Shown: positions 1-7,206 of the stretch, piece by piece | Position numbering within the stretch: the stretch's first letter is position 1 | How the letters are laid out: each line of letters starts with the position of its first letter | DNA from: Flavobacteriaceae bacterium | GTDB taxonomy: Bacteria; Bacteroidota; Bacteroidia; Flavobacteriales; Flavobacteriaceae | Reading direction: 5' to 3' | Length of the DNA: 12,394 bases | NCBI GenBank assembly: GCA_947377425.1 | Contig: CANCFZ010000053.1 | Coordinates: forward strand, 1 to 12,394 | The notes under the pieces: model-generated | Database searches by the model: none | The model's input: the letters and a program-made list of their open reading frames with translations, nothing else | Told to the model about the DNA's origin: nothing | Program-made: the position numbers and the translations under genes

Positions 1-12
1 GGTTAAGCGGTT

Positions 13-48
13 GCAAATATAAAGCGTTTTTTAATTTTTGCAAACAAA
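13..48 (-). promoter_or_regulatory. Flavobacterial-type promoter reading leftward out of the window
   Basis: On the minus strand TATATTTG (21 to 14), followed by C at 13, matches the Bacteroidota -7 box TAnnTTTG. A TTTG at 44-41 lies upstream with a 19-nt spacer, and a second TTTG at 48-45 gives a 23-nt spacer; both fit the usual TTG-N17-23-TAnnTTTG layout. It lies just downstream of rseP and points away from it, so it probably drives a leftward gene outside the window. No gene is visible in 1-71. This is a pattern match only. Confidence 0.6.
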
Positions 49-71
49 AAATGATAAATTTTTATTTTTTT

Positions 72-1418
72 TTATTTTCCAACAATTGCTTTGTAAATAT
101 CGTTTCCGTTTGCAAATAAAAGTAGTGTAATAAGTAATACAAAACCAACCATTTGGGCTCTTTCTAAGAACTTGTCGCTTGGTTTTTTACCAGATATCAT
201 TTCATATAATAAAAAGATTACATGGCCACCATCTAACGCTGGAATTGGCAATAAATTCATTACACCAAGCATGATAGATAGTAAAGCAGTGATATTCCAG
301 AAAGATTCCCAACTCCATGAAGACGGGAAAACATTGAAAATAGCAGCAAAACCACCTACTCCTTTATAAGCACCAGTTTTAGGATTAAAAATCTTTTTTA
401 GCTGTCCACCATAATCAACCAACTGTTCTTTGCCTTTATTAATTCCAACAGGAATAGATTCTAAAAAGCTATAATTTTCTTGAGTAAATTTGTAATACCC
501 TAGTTTTTCTAAATTATCTTCTTTTAATGCTCCTAGTTGAACACCTAATTTACCATTACTATTAACTTCAATTGAAACATTTGTTTCTTTTTCATTTCTG
601 AATACTTTAGCATTTATTGGTCTATTTTTATTATTATTTAGAATTAATGCTGCTTCATCAAAATATTTAATCTTTTGCCCATTTAAAGAAACTATAATAT
701 CTTTAGTTTTTAAAAAGTTTTTATTAGGAGAGCCATCTGTAAATGCTCCAACTACGAAAGGCAATCTAAGAGTTATAACATTTTTCTTACTCCCATCAAT
801 AATTTGTCCAATTAAATCAACAGGTAAGTCAATTTCAATCTCTTTCCCATCTCTATTAACAATGACTTTTTTAGACATTAAAATATTTGTACTAACTGCA
901 GGAACAAAACGGTCTATTTTTTTTCCATCAATTGACACTATTCTGTCTCCTGTTTTAATTCCAGCTTTTTCTACAATAGGATTGGTTACCCATATTCCAT
1001 CTTTTAGGTCATCATTTTTAATATATAAGTCTCCATAATAAAAAGTCATCCCAATATAGATAATAAACGCCAAAATAAAGTTTACTGTAACTCCACCTAA
1101 CATGATTATTAGTCGTTGCCATGCTGGTTTAGAACGGAATTCCCAAGGTTGCGGTTCGCCTTGCATTTGCTCGGTGTCCATGCTTTCGTCAATCATTCCA
1201 GCAATTTTTACATACCCACCAAGAGGCAGCCATCCGATACCATATTCGGTTTCGCCAATTTTCTTTTTAAATAAAGAATATTTTACGTCAAAGAAAAGGT
1301 AGAATTTTTCTACTCGAGTTTTGAATAATTTAGCTGGGATAAAGTGTCCTAATTCGTGAAGAACAATAAGTATTGATAAGCTCAATAAAAACTGAGCGAG
1401 TTTAATTGCAAATTCCAT
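72..1418 (-). CDS. rseP: RseP-family site-2 intramembrane zinc metalloprotease
   Basis: A 448-residue membrane zinc protease of the M50/site-2 family. Relatives cut transmembrane anti-sigma factors and leftover signal peptides inside the inner membrane. The zinc motif HELGH is at 21-25 in the first membrane segment, and the third ligand lies in LDGGH at 395-399, preceded by NLLPIPA. Predicted membrane segments are at about 5-25, 104-127, 374-402 and 424-442. Between them is a periplasmic part with two PDZ-like regions, about 140-200 (GIKTGDRIVSIDG) and 220-290 (KTKDIIVSLNG). GGYVKIAGMIDE at 67-78 is typical of the family. Length and domain order match RseP and every catalytic residue is present. 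The start codon directly precedes the first membrane helix. It sits 79 nt downstream of the M1 peptidase gene, but a terminator lies between them, so joint transcription is doubtful. The actual substrate cannot be read from the sequence. Confidence 0.95.
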   Translation of the reverse strand: MEFAIKLAQFLLSLSILIVLHELGHFIPAKLFKTRVEKFYLFFDVKYSLFKKKIGETEYGIGWLPLGGYVKIAGMIDESMDTEQMQGEPQPWEFRSKPAWQRLIIMLGGVTVNFILAFIIYIGMTFYYGDLYIKNDDLKDGIWVTNPIVEKAGIKTGDRIVSIDGKKIDRFVPAVSTNILMSKKVIVNRDGKEIEIDLPVDLIGQIIDGSKKNVITLRLPFVVGAFTDGSPNKNFLKTKDIIVSLNGQKIKYFDEAALILNNNKNRPINAKVFRNEKETNVSIEVNSNGKLGVQLGALKEDNLEKLGYYKFTQENYSFLESIPVGINKGKEQLVDYGGQLKKIFNPKTGAYKGVGGFAAIFNVFPSSWSWESFWNITALLSIMLGVMNLLPIPALDGGHVIFLLYEMISGKKPSDKFLERAQMVGFVLLITLLLFANGNDIYKAIVGK

Positions 1419-1441
1419 TTTTGTGATTCAGTAATTGTTAT

Positions 1442-1477
1442 AAAAAAAGCAAAAGTAAGGTTTTCGCCTTACTTTTT
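1442..1477 (-). terminator. Intrinsic terminator of the M1 peptidase gene
   Basis: A perfect 10-bp stem (1451-1460 with 1467-1476, arm AAAAGTAAGG) encloses a 6-nt loop. Read on the minus strand it is followed by GC and then seven Ts (1448 to 1442). The M1 stop codon is about 20 nt upstream. Stem length, loop size and T-tract make this a strong Rho-independent terminator for leftward transcription. It ends only 23 nt before the rseP start codon. Confidence 0.85.
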
Positions 1478-1497
1478 ACTAAATATATTGTTTATGC

Positions 1498-3423
1498 CTA
1501 CTTTTTTATAATTTTTTTATGAAATGTCCCTTGCGTTGTCTGAATTTCGGCATATAAAACACCAGAAGAAAGCGCAGCAACTGAAAAATCGGCAGTATTG
1601 GTTTCTAGTACAAGTTGCCCGATGTCATTGAAGAGACTGACTTTTTCTATTGTAAGATTTGAAGGCATTTGAATGTGTAAATCAGTAACTACAGGATTAG
1701 GATAGATTTCAATGGCTTCATCCAATTCGAACGTATCATTGCCTAAAGTCACTACATTATTTTTAGAAATAATATCCTTTTTAGGGTCAAATTGAACGCC
1801 AGTTATCGTAAAAGGAACAGAAACTATAAATTGTTGGTTGTTGGTAGTATTTTCGACTATAGTATCATAAGTTTGTCCACCAGTTCCAGTAAATCGAATT
1901 AGCAATGGCATTTCAAAAAAGGAAACCGAAGCATCAGATTGCGTTTGGTTTACCGTTATTTTGGCTTGACCAGCACCCCAGTTTTGAGCTGAGATAGTAT
2001 ATGTTGGGTAGCCTTGGTTGTATATCCAATCGTTAAAAAACTCTGTTAAACTATTGCCATAAACTGCTTCCATGTGACTTTTAAAATCAGTAGTTAATGC
2101 GTAACCATAAGCTAGATTACTATCTGCTAAATAGTTTTTTACTCCTTGAAAAAAGTTAACATCACCTAGTTTTAGTCGCAACATATTTAACACCATGGCA
2201 CCTTTATTATAAGTTAATCTTGAACTAAAAATTCTATTCACATCTGTAGCTTGCAAATCGGTAAGATAAACTGCGCCATTTGTTTGCGCCGTAATATTGT
2301 TAATCATGTTTGTTTTGTCAGAAATGAACGTAGCTTGCCCATCAAAATTTTCATAAACCATAGAAGCTACATAGGTTGCAAAACTTTCATTAAGCCAAAT
2401 GTCTTTCCATGTTCCACAGGTTATTTTGTCTCCAAACCATTGGTGTGCCATTTCGTGAGCAATTAATTGTCGGTCAAAACCAACCATAAAAGATACTGTA
2501 GTGTGTTCCATTCCTCCGCCCCAACCAAATTGAGCATGACCGTATTTTTCATTATGAAAAGGATAAAGTTCAAATAAATTGCTGTACAAATTCAATAGTA
2601 ATGGCGTTTGGTCTAATTGTGTTTGTAATGTTGCATTGAAATCTTCAGGGTAGATGTAATTTATTATCGGATACGTATTTGGAGTTGTTCCAGCCGTTTG
2701 ATTATAAACGGTATAATCGGTAACAGCCATACAAATTAAATAGGCTGGAATAGGATAGCCATGATGAAAATGAGTAGTTTTATAAGCTCCAATTGTTACG
2801 GGACTTTCAGGTTCAATACCATTAGAAACAGCAATGTATTGAGATGGTGCCGTAATATAAACATCAATACTATTCACTTTATCATTCAAATCTTGTTTGC
2901 ACGGCCACCAATCTCTGGCTCCAAAAGGTTCAGATAAAGTGTATAAAGTATTACTTCCGTTATTTCTAACCTCGGTTGTAAAAGCTCTAAACCCGTTTAC
3001 TGGCGGTGCTCCCGAATAAGTAACTTCTACAGTTGCCGATGTTCCAACAGGCTGGGTTGATGGCAGTGTAATGACTAATTCATTGTTGCTATTTTGTACA
3101 AAAGTTAAATTTTGAGCATTTTTAGTTACCGAAGAAACAACTAATTGATTCGCTAAATCAAAAGTTATACTGTTCATATTTGTTAAAGCAGTATAAGTTG
3201 TAGTAATTTTTCCAGAAATAAGATAAACCGCAGGATCAACATTGAATTCCAGTTTATGATACGTAATATCATAGTTTTGTGTATTTGGATTCACTGTTAA
3301 ATTCATCAACTTGCTGGCTGATTTCATTTCTAAATTTGCTATTTCTTCACTGTAATTTTGTTGTTTTTGGGCAAATGAAAAAGTAAAAGCAAAAGCAAAA
3401 AGTAATAAGTAGGTTTTTTTCAT
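1498..3423 (-). CDS. Secreted M1-family metallopeptidase with T9SS type A sorting domain
   Basis: A 641-residue zinc aminopeptidase-like enzyme that probably trims peptides outside the cell or on its surface. Residues 1-18 form a signal peptide ending SFA, followed by Q19. An N-terminal beta domain spans about 50-235 and includes the M1-typical stretch FGARDWWPCKQD. The substrate-binding motif appears as GGMEH at 303-307, the GAMEN position. The zinc site is HEMAH at 323-327 with the third ligand E346 in WLNESFATY, giving the expected HExxH-x18-E spacing. Y405 in the TYNKGA stretch is the likely catalytic tyrosine. The catalytic part ends near 470 and the C-terminal HEAT-like domain of ERAP or PepN is absent. 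From about 571 a Por-type sorting domain begins (EIYPNP) and ends in KKIIKK, indicating T9SS export and removal of the tail. All M1 catalytic residues are intact. Substrate specificity is unknown. Confidence 0.93.
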   Translation of the reverse strand: MKKTYLLLFAFAFTFSFAQKQQNYSEEIANLEMKSASKLMNLTVNPNTQNYDITYHKLEFNVDPAVYLISGKITTTYTALTNMNSITFDLANQLVVSSVTKNAQNLTFVQNSNNELVITLPSTQPVGTSATVEVTYSGAPPVNGFRAFTTEVRNNGSNTLYTLSEPFGARDWWPCKQDLNDKVNSIDVYITAPSQYIAVSNGIEPESPVTIGAYKTTHFHHGYPIPAYLICMAVTDYTVYNQTAGTTPNTYPIINYIYPEDFNATLQTQLDQTPLLLNLYSNLFELYPFHNEKYGHAQFGWGGGMEHTTVSFMVGFDRQLIAHEMAHQWFGDKITCGTWKDIWLNESFATYVASMVYENFDGQATFISDKTNMINNITAQTNGAVYLTDLQATDVNRIFSSRLTYNKGAMVLNMLRLKLGDVNFFQGVKNYLADSNLAYGYALTTDFKSHMEAVYGNSLTEFFNDWIYNQGYPTYTISAQNWGAGQAKITVNQTQSDASVSFFEMPLLIRFTGTGGQTYDTIVENTTNNQQFIVSVPFTITGVQFDPKKDIISKNNVVTLGNDTFELDEAIEIYPNPVVTDLHIQMPSNLTIEKVSLFNDIGQLVLETNTADFSVAALSSGVLYAEIQTTQGTFHKKIIKK

Positions 3424-3441
3424 TGGGTCAAGCTATTTTTT

Positions 3442-3450
3442 GCGAATATA
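3442..3450 (-). promoter_or_regulatory. Candidate -7 box of the M1 peptidase gene
   Basis: The minus strand reads TATATTCGC from 3450 to 3442, one mismatch from TAnnTTTGC. It lies about 20 nt upstream of the M1 start codon, a plausible leader length. I found no clear TTG at the -33 position, so the call rests on the -7 element alone. It belongs to the 179-bp divergent region 3424-3602 shared with serS. Confidence 0.4.
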
Positions 3451-3572
3451 CTAAATATTCAGATTTTAAGCCTTTAAAAAAACTTAAATCGTTTATCAAC
3501 TTGCTACTGTTGATGTATTTACAAAGAACTATAATCTTTATTATAATATTCTTTATTTAAAAACCATTTTCT

Positions 3573-3581
3573 TAAATTTGC
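3573..3581 (+). promoter_or_regulatory. Candidate -7 box of the serS promoter
   Basis: TAAATTTGC is a full match to the Bacteroidota -7 consensus TAnnTTTG with its frequent trailing C. It lies 22 nt upstream of the serS ATG. No convincing TTG is present 17-23 nt upstream, where the sequence is AT-rich. No T-box-like leader is visible and the remaining leader is too short for one. Confidence 0.5.
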
Positions 3582-3602
3582 AATCTTATAAAATTTTATG
3601 TC

Positions 3603-4874
3603 ATGTTACAGATAGCTGTTATTAGGGAAAATCAAGAGAAAGTAATTACTGCATTAGCCAAAAAGCACTTAGATGCAAGAGCTATTGTAGAAGAAATAGT
3701 TCAATTGGATGAAAATCGTAGAAATACGCAAGTTGAACTAGACAACACGCTTTCGGAATCCAATAGATTATCCAAAGATATTGGAGATATGATGAAAAAT
3801 GGTGAAAAATCTAAAGCCGAAATTCTAAAGCTAAAAACTGTTTCGTTAAGGGAAAAAGGAAAAGAACTTTCTGAAAAATTGGAAGTTTATGCTAATGAGT
3901 TGATTCAAAAAATGTACTTATTGCCCAATATGCCTGCGGATATTGTTCCAGAAGGTAAAACACCCGAAGAAAACTTAAATGTTTTTGAAGAAGGCGATAT
4001 TCCTGTTTTGCATGAAGGCGCACTTCCGCATTGGGAATTGGTAAAAAAATATGACATCATCGATTTTGAATTAGGAGTTAAAATCACAGGTGCTGGATTT
4101 CCGGTTTATAAAGGAAAAGGAGCCAAATTGCAACGTGCATTAATCACTTATTTTTTAGATAAAAACACCGATGCAGGTTATTTGGAATACCAAGTTCCTC
4201 ATTTAGTAAATGAAGCATCTGCTTATGGAACTGGACAATTGCCAGATAAAGAAGGTCAAATGTACCACGATGCAACAGATGATTTGTATCTAATTCCGAC
4301 TGCAGAAGTTCCAGTAACGAATATTTTTCGTGATGTGATTCTAAATGAAAGCGAATTGCCAGTTATGTGCACAGGTTACACGCCATGTTTCCGAAGAGAA
4401 GCAGGTTCGTATGGAGCGCATGTTCGTGGATTGAATCGTTTGCATCAATTTGATAAGGTAGAAATTGTGCGCGTAGAACATCCAGATAAATCGTATGAGG
4501 CATTAGACGGAATGGTGGAACATGTTAAAGATATCATGCGCGAATTAAAATTGCCGTTCAGAGTTTTACGCCTTTGTGGTGGCGATATGGGATTTGCATC
4601 AGCATTGACTTATGATTTTGAAGTGTTTTCAACCGCTCAAGACCGTTGGTTGGAAATTTCATCGGTTTCTAACTTTGAAACTTATCAAGCCAATCGTTTG
4701 AAATTGCGTTTCAAAGATAAAGACGGAAAAAATCAATTGGCGCATACCTTAAATGGAAGTTCATTGGCGTTACCAAGAGTAATGGCCGGAATTCTAGAAA
4801 ACTACCAAACTCCAGAAGGAATTGTAATTCCAGAAGTGTTGCGCAAGTACACAGGATTTGATATTATTAACTAA
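3603..4874 (+). CDS. serS: Seryl-tRNA synthetase
   Basis: A cytoplasmic class II aminoacyl-tRNA synthetase that attaches serine to tRNA-Ser (and to tRNA-Sec where present). At 423 residues it has the usual bacterial length. The N-terminal tRNA-binding arm, about 1-110, is a long charged coiled coil (roughly 30-100). The catalytic core contains TAEVP at 233-237, motif 2 with FRREAG at 263-268 followed by the HQFDKVE stretch, and motif 3 with NGSSLALPR at 384-392, whose arginine binds ATP. The ATG at 3603 fits because the family normally begins with a short M-L-x-I strand. An ATG five bases upstream is in another frame and soon hits a stop. The gene has its own -7 box and is followed by an intrinsic terminator. 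Divergent from the M1 gene, with no obvious functional link. Confidence 0.97.
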   Translation: MLQIAVIRENQEKVITALAKKHLDARAIVEEIVQLDENRRNTQVELDNTLSESNRLSKDIGDMMKNGEKSKAEILKLKTVSLREKGKELSEKLEVYANELIQKMYLLPNMPADIVPEGKTPEENLNVFEEGDIPVLHEGALPHWELVKKYDIIDFELGVKITGAGFPVYKGKGAKLQRALITYFLDKNTDAGYLEYQVPHLVNEASAYGTGQLPDKEGQMYHDATDDLYLIPTAEVPVTNIFRDVILNESELPVMCTGYTPCFRREAGSYGAHVRGLNRLHQFDKVEIVRVEHPDKSYEALDGMVEHVKDIMRELKLPFRVLRLCGGDMGFASALTYDFEVFSTAQDRWLEISSVSNFETYQANRLKLRFKDKDGKNQLAHTLNGSSLALPRVMAGILENYQTPEGIVIPEVLRKYTGFDIIN

Positions 4875-4892
4875 AAGTTAATCTTACATGAT

Positions 4893-4941
4893 AATGTACT
4901 AAATTGGCACAAAATGTGTTACTTTAGTACATTGTTTTTTA
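4893..4941 (+). terminator. Intrinsic terminator of serS
   Basis: The 11-nt arm AATGTACTAAA (4893-4903) pairs perfectly with TTTAGTACATT (4923-4933). The 19-nt interval contains a small inner CAC/GTG pairing. A T-rich run, GTTTTTTAA, begins at 4934. The serS stop is 18 nt upstream. The structure ends only 11 nt before the ATG at 4953, and an upstream in-frame ATG at 4914 falls inside its loop, which argues against using that ATG as a start. Confidence 0.75.
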
Positions 4942-4952
4942 ATACCAATTTG

Positions 4953-6731
4953 ATGAAGAAGCTATTTACAACTTTATTTTTTCTAACATTTTCGCTTTTT
5001 GTTCAAGCACAATCCGAACAATTAGCTCAAAATTATTTTGATAGAGGCGAGTTTGAAAAAGCACAAATTGCTTATGAAGATTTATTAAAATCACAACCCA
5101 ACAATTTCAATTATTTTCAGAAATCAGTAGAATGTTATCAGCAATTATCTCAATTTGATAAAGCCGAAAAAGCCATTCAAGACCGATTGGATAAATACAA
5201 ACAAGGTAATTTTTTAGTTGAACTAGGATTCAATTATCAATTGCAAAAAAACCAAGATAAAGCAAAGAAATATTATGATCAAGCTTTAGATAAGATTAGA
5301 AAAAATCCAAATGAAGTTTATATTGTTGCTACTGTTTTTGAACGAAAAGCATTGGTTGATTATGCACTTCAAGCCTATCAAATTGCATTAGAACTGGAAC
5401 CAAAATTTGATTTCAACTTTCAAATGGCGTTACTTTATGGTCAAAAAGGTGATACCGATATGATGATTGAAATGTTTTTGACAGAATCATTAAAAAACCC
5501 ACAAAATCAAGTGATGATTCAAAATCAATTGTCACGATTTATGATTGAAGATGGCGATTCTACATTTAATGAAGCTTTGAAAAAAGTACTTTTGGTTCGC
5601 ATTCAAAAGACGCAAGATATTTTTTGGAATGACTATCTAAGTTGGTATTATGTGCAGTTGAAAGAATATGGAAAAGCGTTTATTCAACAAAAAGCTATCT
5701 ACAAAAGAAATCCCGAATCGTTTTCTAATATTGTAAATTTAGGACAATTAGCGATTGAAGAAAATGATGATGAAGCAGCAACTGAGATTTTAGGTTTTGT
5801 ATTGGAAAACACCAAAGATTTAGATTTACAAATCCAGGCGCACACCTATTTAATGGAAATGAAAATCAAAAAAGCACAACCAGAAGGTTATACTGCAATC
5901 AATTTAGAACTGGATAATTTGATTAAAGAATTTGGAGTTACACCTTACTCATTTTCGTTATTGAAACTCAAAGCACATTTTGCAACTTTTAATTTAAAAG
6001 ATGCTGAAACAGGCAAAACGATTCTGAAAAGTGTATTAGAAATGCCAATCAATAAAGACCAAATCGCAGCAGCTAAAATGGAATTGGCCGATATTTTATT
6101 GTTTGAAGAAAAATTCAATCAAGCATTAATATATTATTCACAAATAGAGGAAGACGGAAACAACAGCCCAATTGGACAAGAAGCCAATTTAAAAATCGCA
6201 AAAACCAGTTATTACAAAGCCGATTTTAAATGGGCAAACCATCAACTAGAAGTATTGAAATCGGCAGCTACACAATTGATTGCCAATGATGCGTTGGATT
6301 TATTTTTATTAATTTCTGATAATACTGTTGAAGATTCTACTCAAGTAGCTTTGAAGAAGTTTTCGCATGCTGATTTTTTGATGTTTCAAGATAAAAAACC
6401 AGATGCTTTAGCTGCATTTCAAGCCATATTAAAAGAAAATAAAGGCGATGCAATTGAACCAGTAACACTTTTAAGAATTGGGAAAATCTACGAAAGTATG
6501 GGCGATACCACATCGGCATTGGCTAATTACAAACAAATATTAGACAATTTTAAAGAATGTATTTATATTGATGAAGCGCTATTTTATTCGGCAGAAATTT
6601 ACAATCAATTAAATGATGTTGAACACGCCAAACCGCTTTATGAAGAACTAATTACCAAACACGAAGACAGTATTTATTATGTAACGGCACAGAAGAAGTA
6701 CAGAAAATTGCGTGGTGATAAAGAGATATAA
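4953..6731 (+). CDS. Exported tetratricopeptide-repeat protein
   Basis: A 592-residue helical-repeat protein, probably periplasmic or envelope-associated, that would act as a scaffold for partner proteins. The signal peptide is residues 1-20, ending in VQAQ before SEQ. TPR-like helix pairs run through most of the mature chain. Clear examples are at about 21-50 (AQNYFDRGEFEKAQIAYEDL), 90-115, 138-150 and 510-535 (IGKIYESMGDTTSALANYKQ), with a last one near 545-570. No enzymatic motif was seen. The ORF is open from an ATG at 4914, but that would put 13 residues before the signal peptide and lies in the serS terminator loop, so 4953 is preferred. It is followed after 77 nt by the DUF4286-like gene. 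It resembles TPR proteins I associate with the serS-rsmA region of flavobacteria (from memory). Its partner is unknown. Confidence 0.85.
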   Translation: MKKLFTTLFFLTFSLFVQAQSEQLAQNYFDRGEFEKAQIAYEDLLKSQPNNFNYFQKSVECYQQLSQFDKAEKAIQDRLDKYKQGNFLVELGFNYQLQKNQDKAKKYYDQALDKIRKNPNEVYIVATVFERKALVDYALQAYQIALELEPKFDFNFQMALLYGQKGDTDMMIEMFLTESLKNPQNQVMIQNQLSRFMIEDGDSTFNEALKKVLLVRIQKTQDIFWNDYLSWYYVQLKEYGKAFIQQKAIYKRNPESFSNIVNLGQLAIEENDDEAATEILGFVLENTKDLDLQIQAHTYLMEMKIKKAQPEGYTAINLELDNLIKEFGVTPYSFSLLKLKAHFATFNLKDAETGKTILKSVLEMPINKDQIAAAKMELADILLFEEKFNQALIYYSQIEEDGNNSPIGQEANLKIAKTSYYKADFKWANHQLEVLKSAATQLIANDALDLFLLISDNTVEDSTQVALKKFSHADFLMFQDKKPDALAAFQAILKENKGDAIEPVTLLRIGKIYESMGDTTSALANYKQILDNFKECIYIDEALFYSAEIYNQLNDVEHAKPLYEELITKHEDSIYYVTAQKKYRKLRGDKEI

Positions 6732-6754
6732 ACAATTTCAATTTAATTCATATT

Positions 6755-6780
6755 GTCACACTGAGCGCTGTCGAAGTGCT
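6755..6780. repeat. Short interspersed stem-loop repeat, Bacteroidota REP-like
   Basis: The 26-nt segment GTCACACTGAGCG...GTCGAAGTGCT resembles a short repeat that, from memory, occurs many times between genes in flavobacterial genomes. It can form a hairpin: CACT (6759-6762) with AGTG (6775-6778), then tandem G.A and A.G apposition (6763-6764 with 6773-6774), then G6765-C6772, closing a hexaloop. There is no T-tract, so it is not a standard terminator. The copy sits alone between the TPR and DUF4286-like genes. The family assignment is recall, not a search result. Confidence 0.6.
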
Positions 6781-6808
6781 TTAAAAATTTAAAAAAATCA
6801 GCAATCTT

Positions 6809-7132
6809 ATGATTTTATACAACGTAACTATAAACATTCACGAAAGCGTTCATAATCAATGGCTTAATTGGATGCAAACCAAACATATTAACGATGTTTT
6901 GGCAACCGGAAAATTCACATCGGCTAGAATGGTAAAAGTTTTGGTTCAAGAAGAAATGGGCGGCACAACTTATGCAATTCAATATACAACCGACAGCAAA
7001 GAAACATTACAAAGGTATTACGATGAAGATGCACCACGATTAAGGGAAGAAGGAGCTCGTCTTTTTGGAGATAAAATGTTAGCCTTTAGAACCGAATTGG
7101 AATTTGTATCCGAGTTTTTCCAGACGAATTAA
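6809..7132 (+). CDS. DUF4286-like small protein
   Basis: A 107-residue protein without signal peptide or membrane segment, so probably cytoplasmic. The N-terminus MILYNVTINIHES looks like a beta strand followed by a helix. The central block GGTTYAIQYTT (51-61) and the acidic helix ending in GARLFGDKMLAF are features I associate with DUF4286, a family of unknown function. A compact alpha/beta fold is likely from the alternating pattern. No catalytic or metal-binding motif is evident. The ATG at 6809 gives the natural beta-strand start. It lies between an exported TPR protein and rsmA on the same strand, with repeats in both gaps (77 and 74 nt). Shared transcription is possible, but the spacing does not suggest translational coupling. 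The product is real by length and composition; its job is unknown. Confidence 0.75.
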   Translation: MILYNVTINIHESVHNQWLNWMQTKHINDVLATGKFTSARMVKVLVQEEMGGTTYAIQYTTDSKETLQRYYDEDAPRLREEGARLFGDKMLAFRTELEFVSEFFQTN

Positions 7133-7143
7133 AAAACAATTTT

Positions 7144-7198
7144 CTTAGTGCCATAGTGCCTTGCAACAAACAACCTTAGAGACTTAGCGCCTTCGTGG
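7144..7198. repeat. Octamer-array intergenic repeat (CTTAGYGC type)
   Basis: Two blocks of three degenerate 8-nt units are visible: CTTAGTGC, CATAGTGC, CTTGCAAC at 7144-7167, then after a 7-nt spacer CTTAGAGA, CTTAGCGC, CTTCGTGG at 7175-7198. The array resembles the CTTTGCG/CTTTGTG-type repeats I recall scattered through Bacteroidota intergenic regions. It fills nearly the whole gap between the DUF4286-like gene and rsmA, and the GTG at 7195 that could extend rsmA upstream belongs to its last unit. Nothing coding is seen in it. Confidence 0.6.
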
Positions 7199-7206
7199 CA
7201 AACAAT

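Noticed and set aside
4914..4952. Upstream in-frame start of the TPR protein
   Set aside because: It lies in the loop of the serS terminator and would place 13 residues before a complete signal peptide; 4953 is preferred.
6781..6808. Promoter for the DUF4286-like gene; GCAATCTTAT is shared with the serS leader (3580-3589 and 6801-6810)
   Set aside because: No TAnnTTTG box is present and a shared 10-mer in AT-rich leaders is weak evidence alone.
7195..7206. GTG start for rsmA
   Set aside because: The GTG belongs to the last octamer of the intergenic repeat, while the ATG at 7207 gives the usual family N-terminus.
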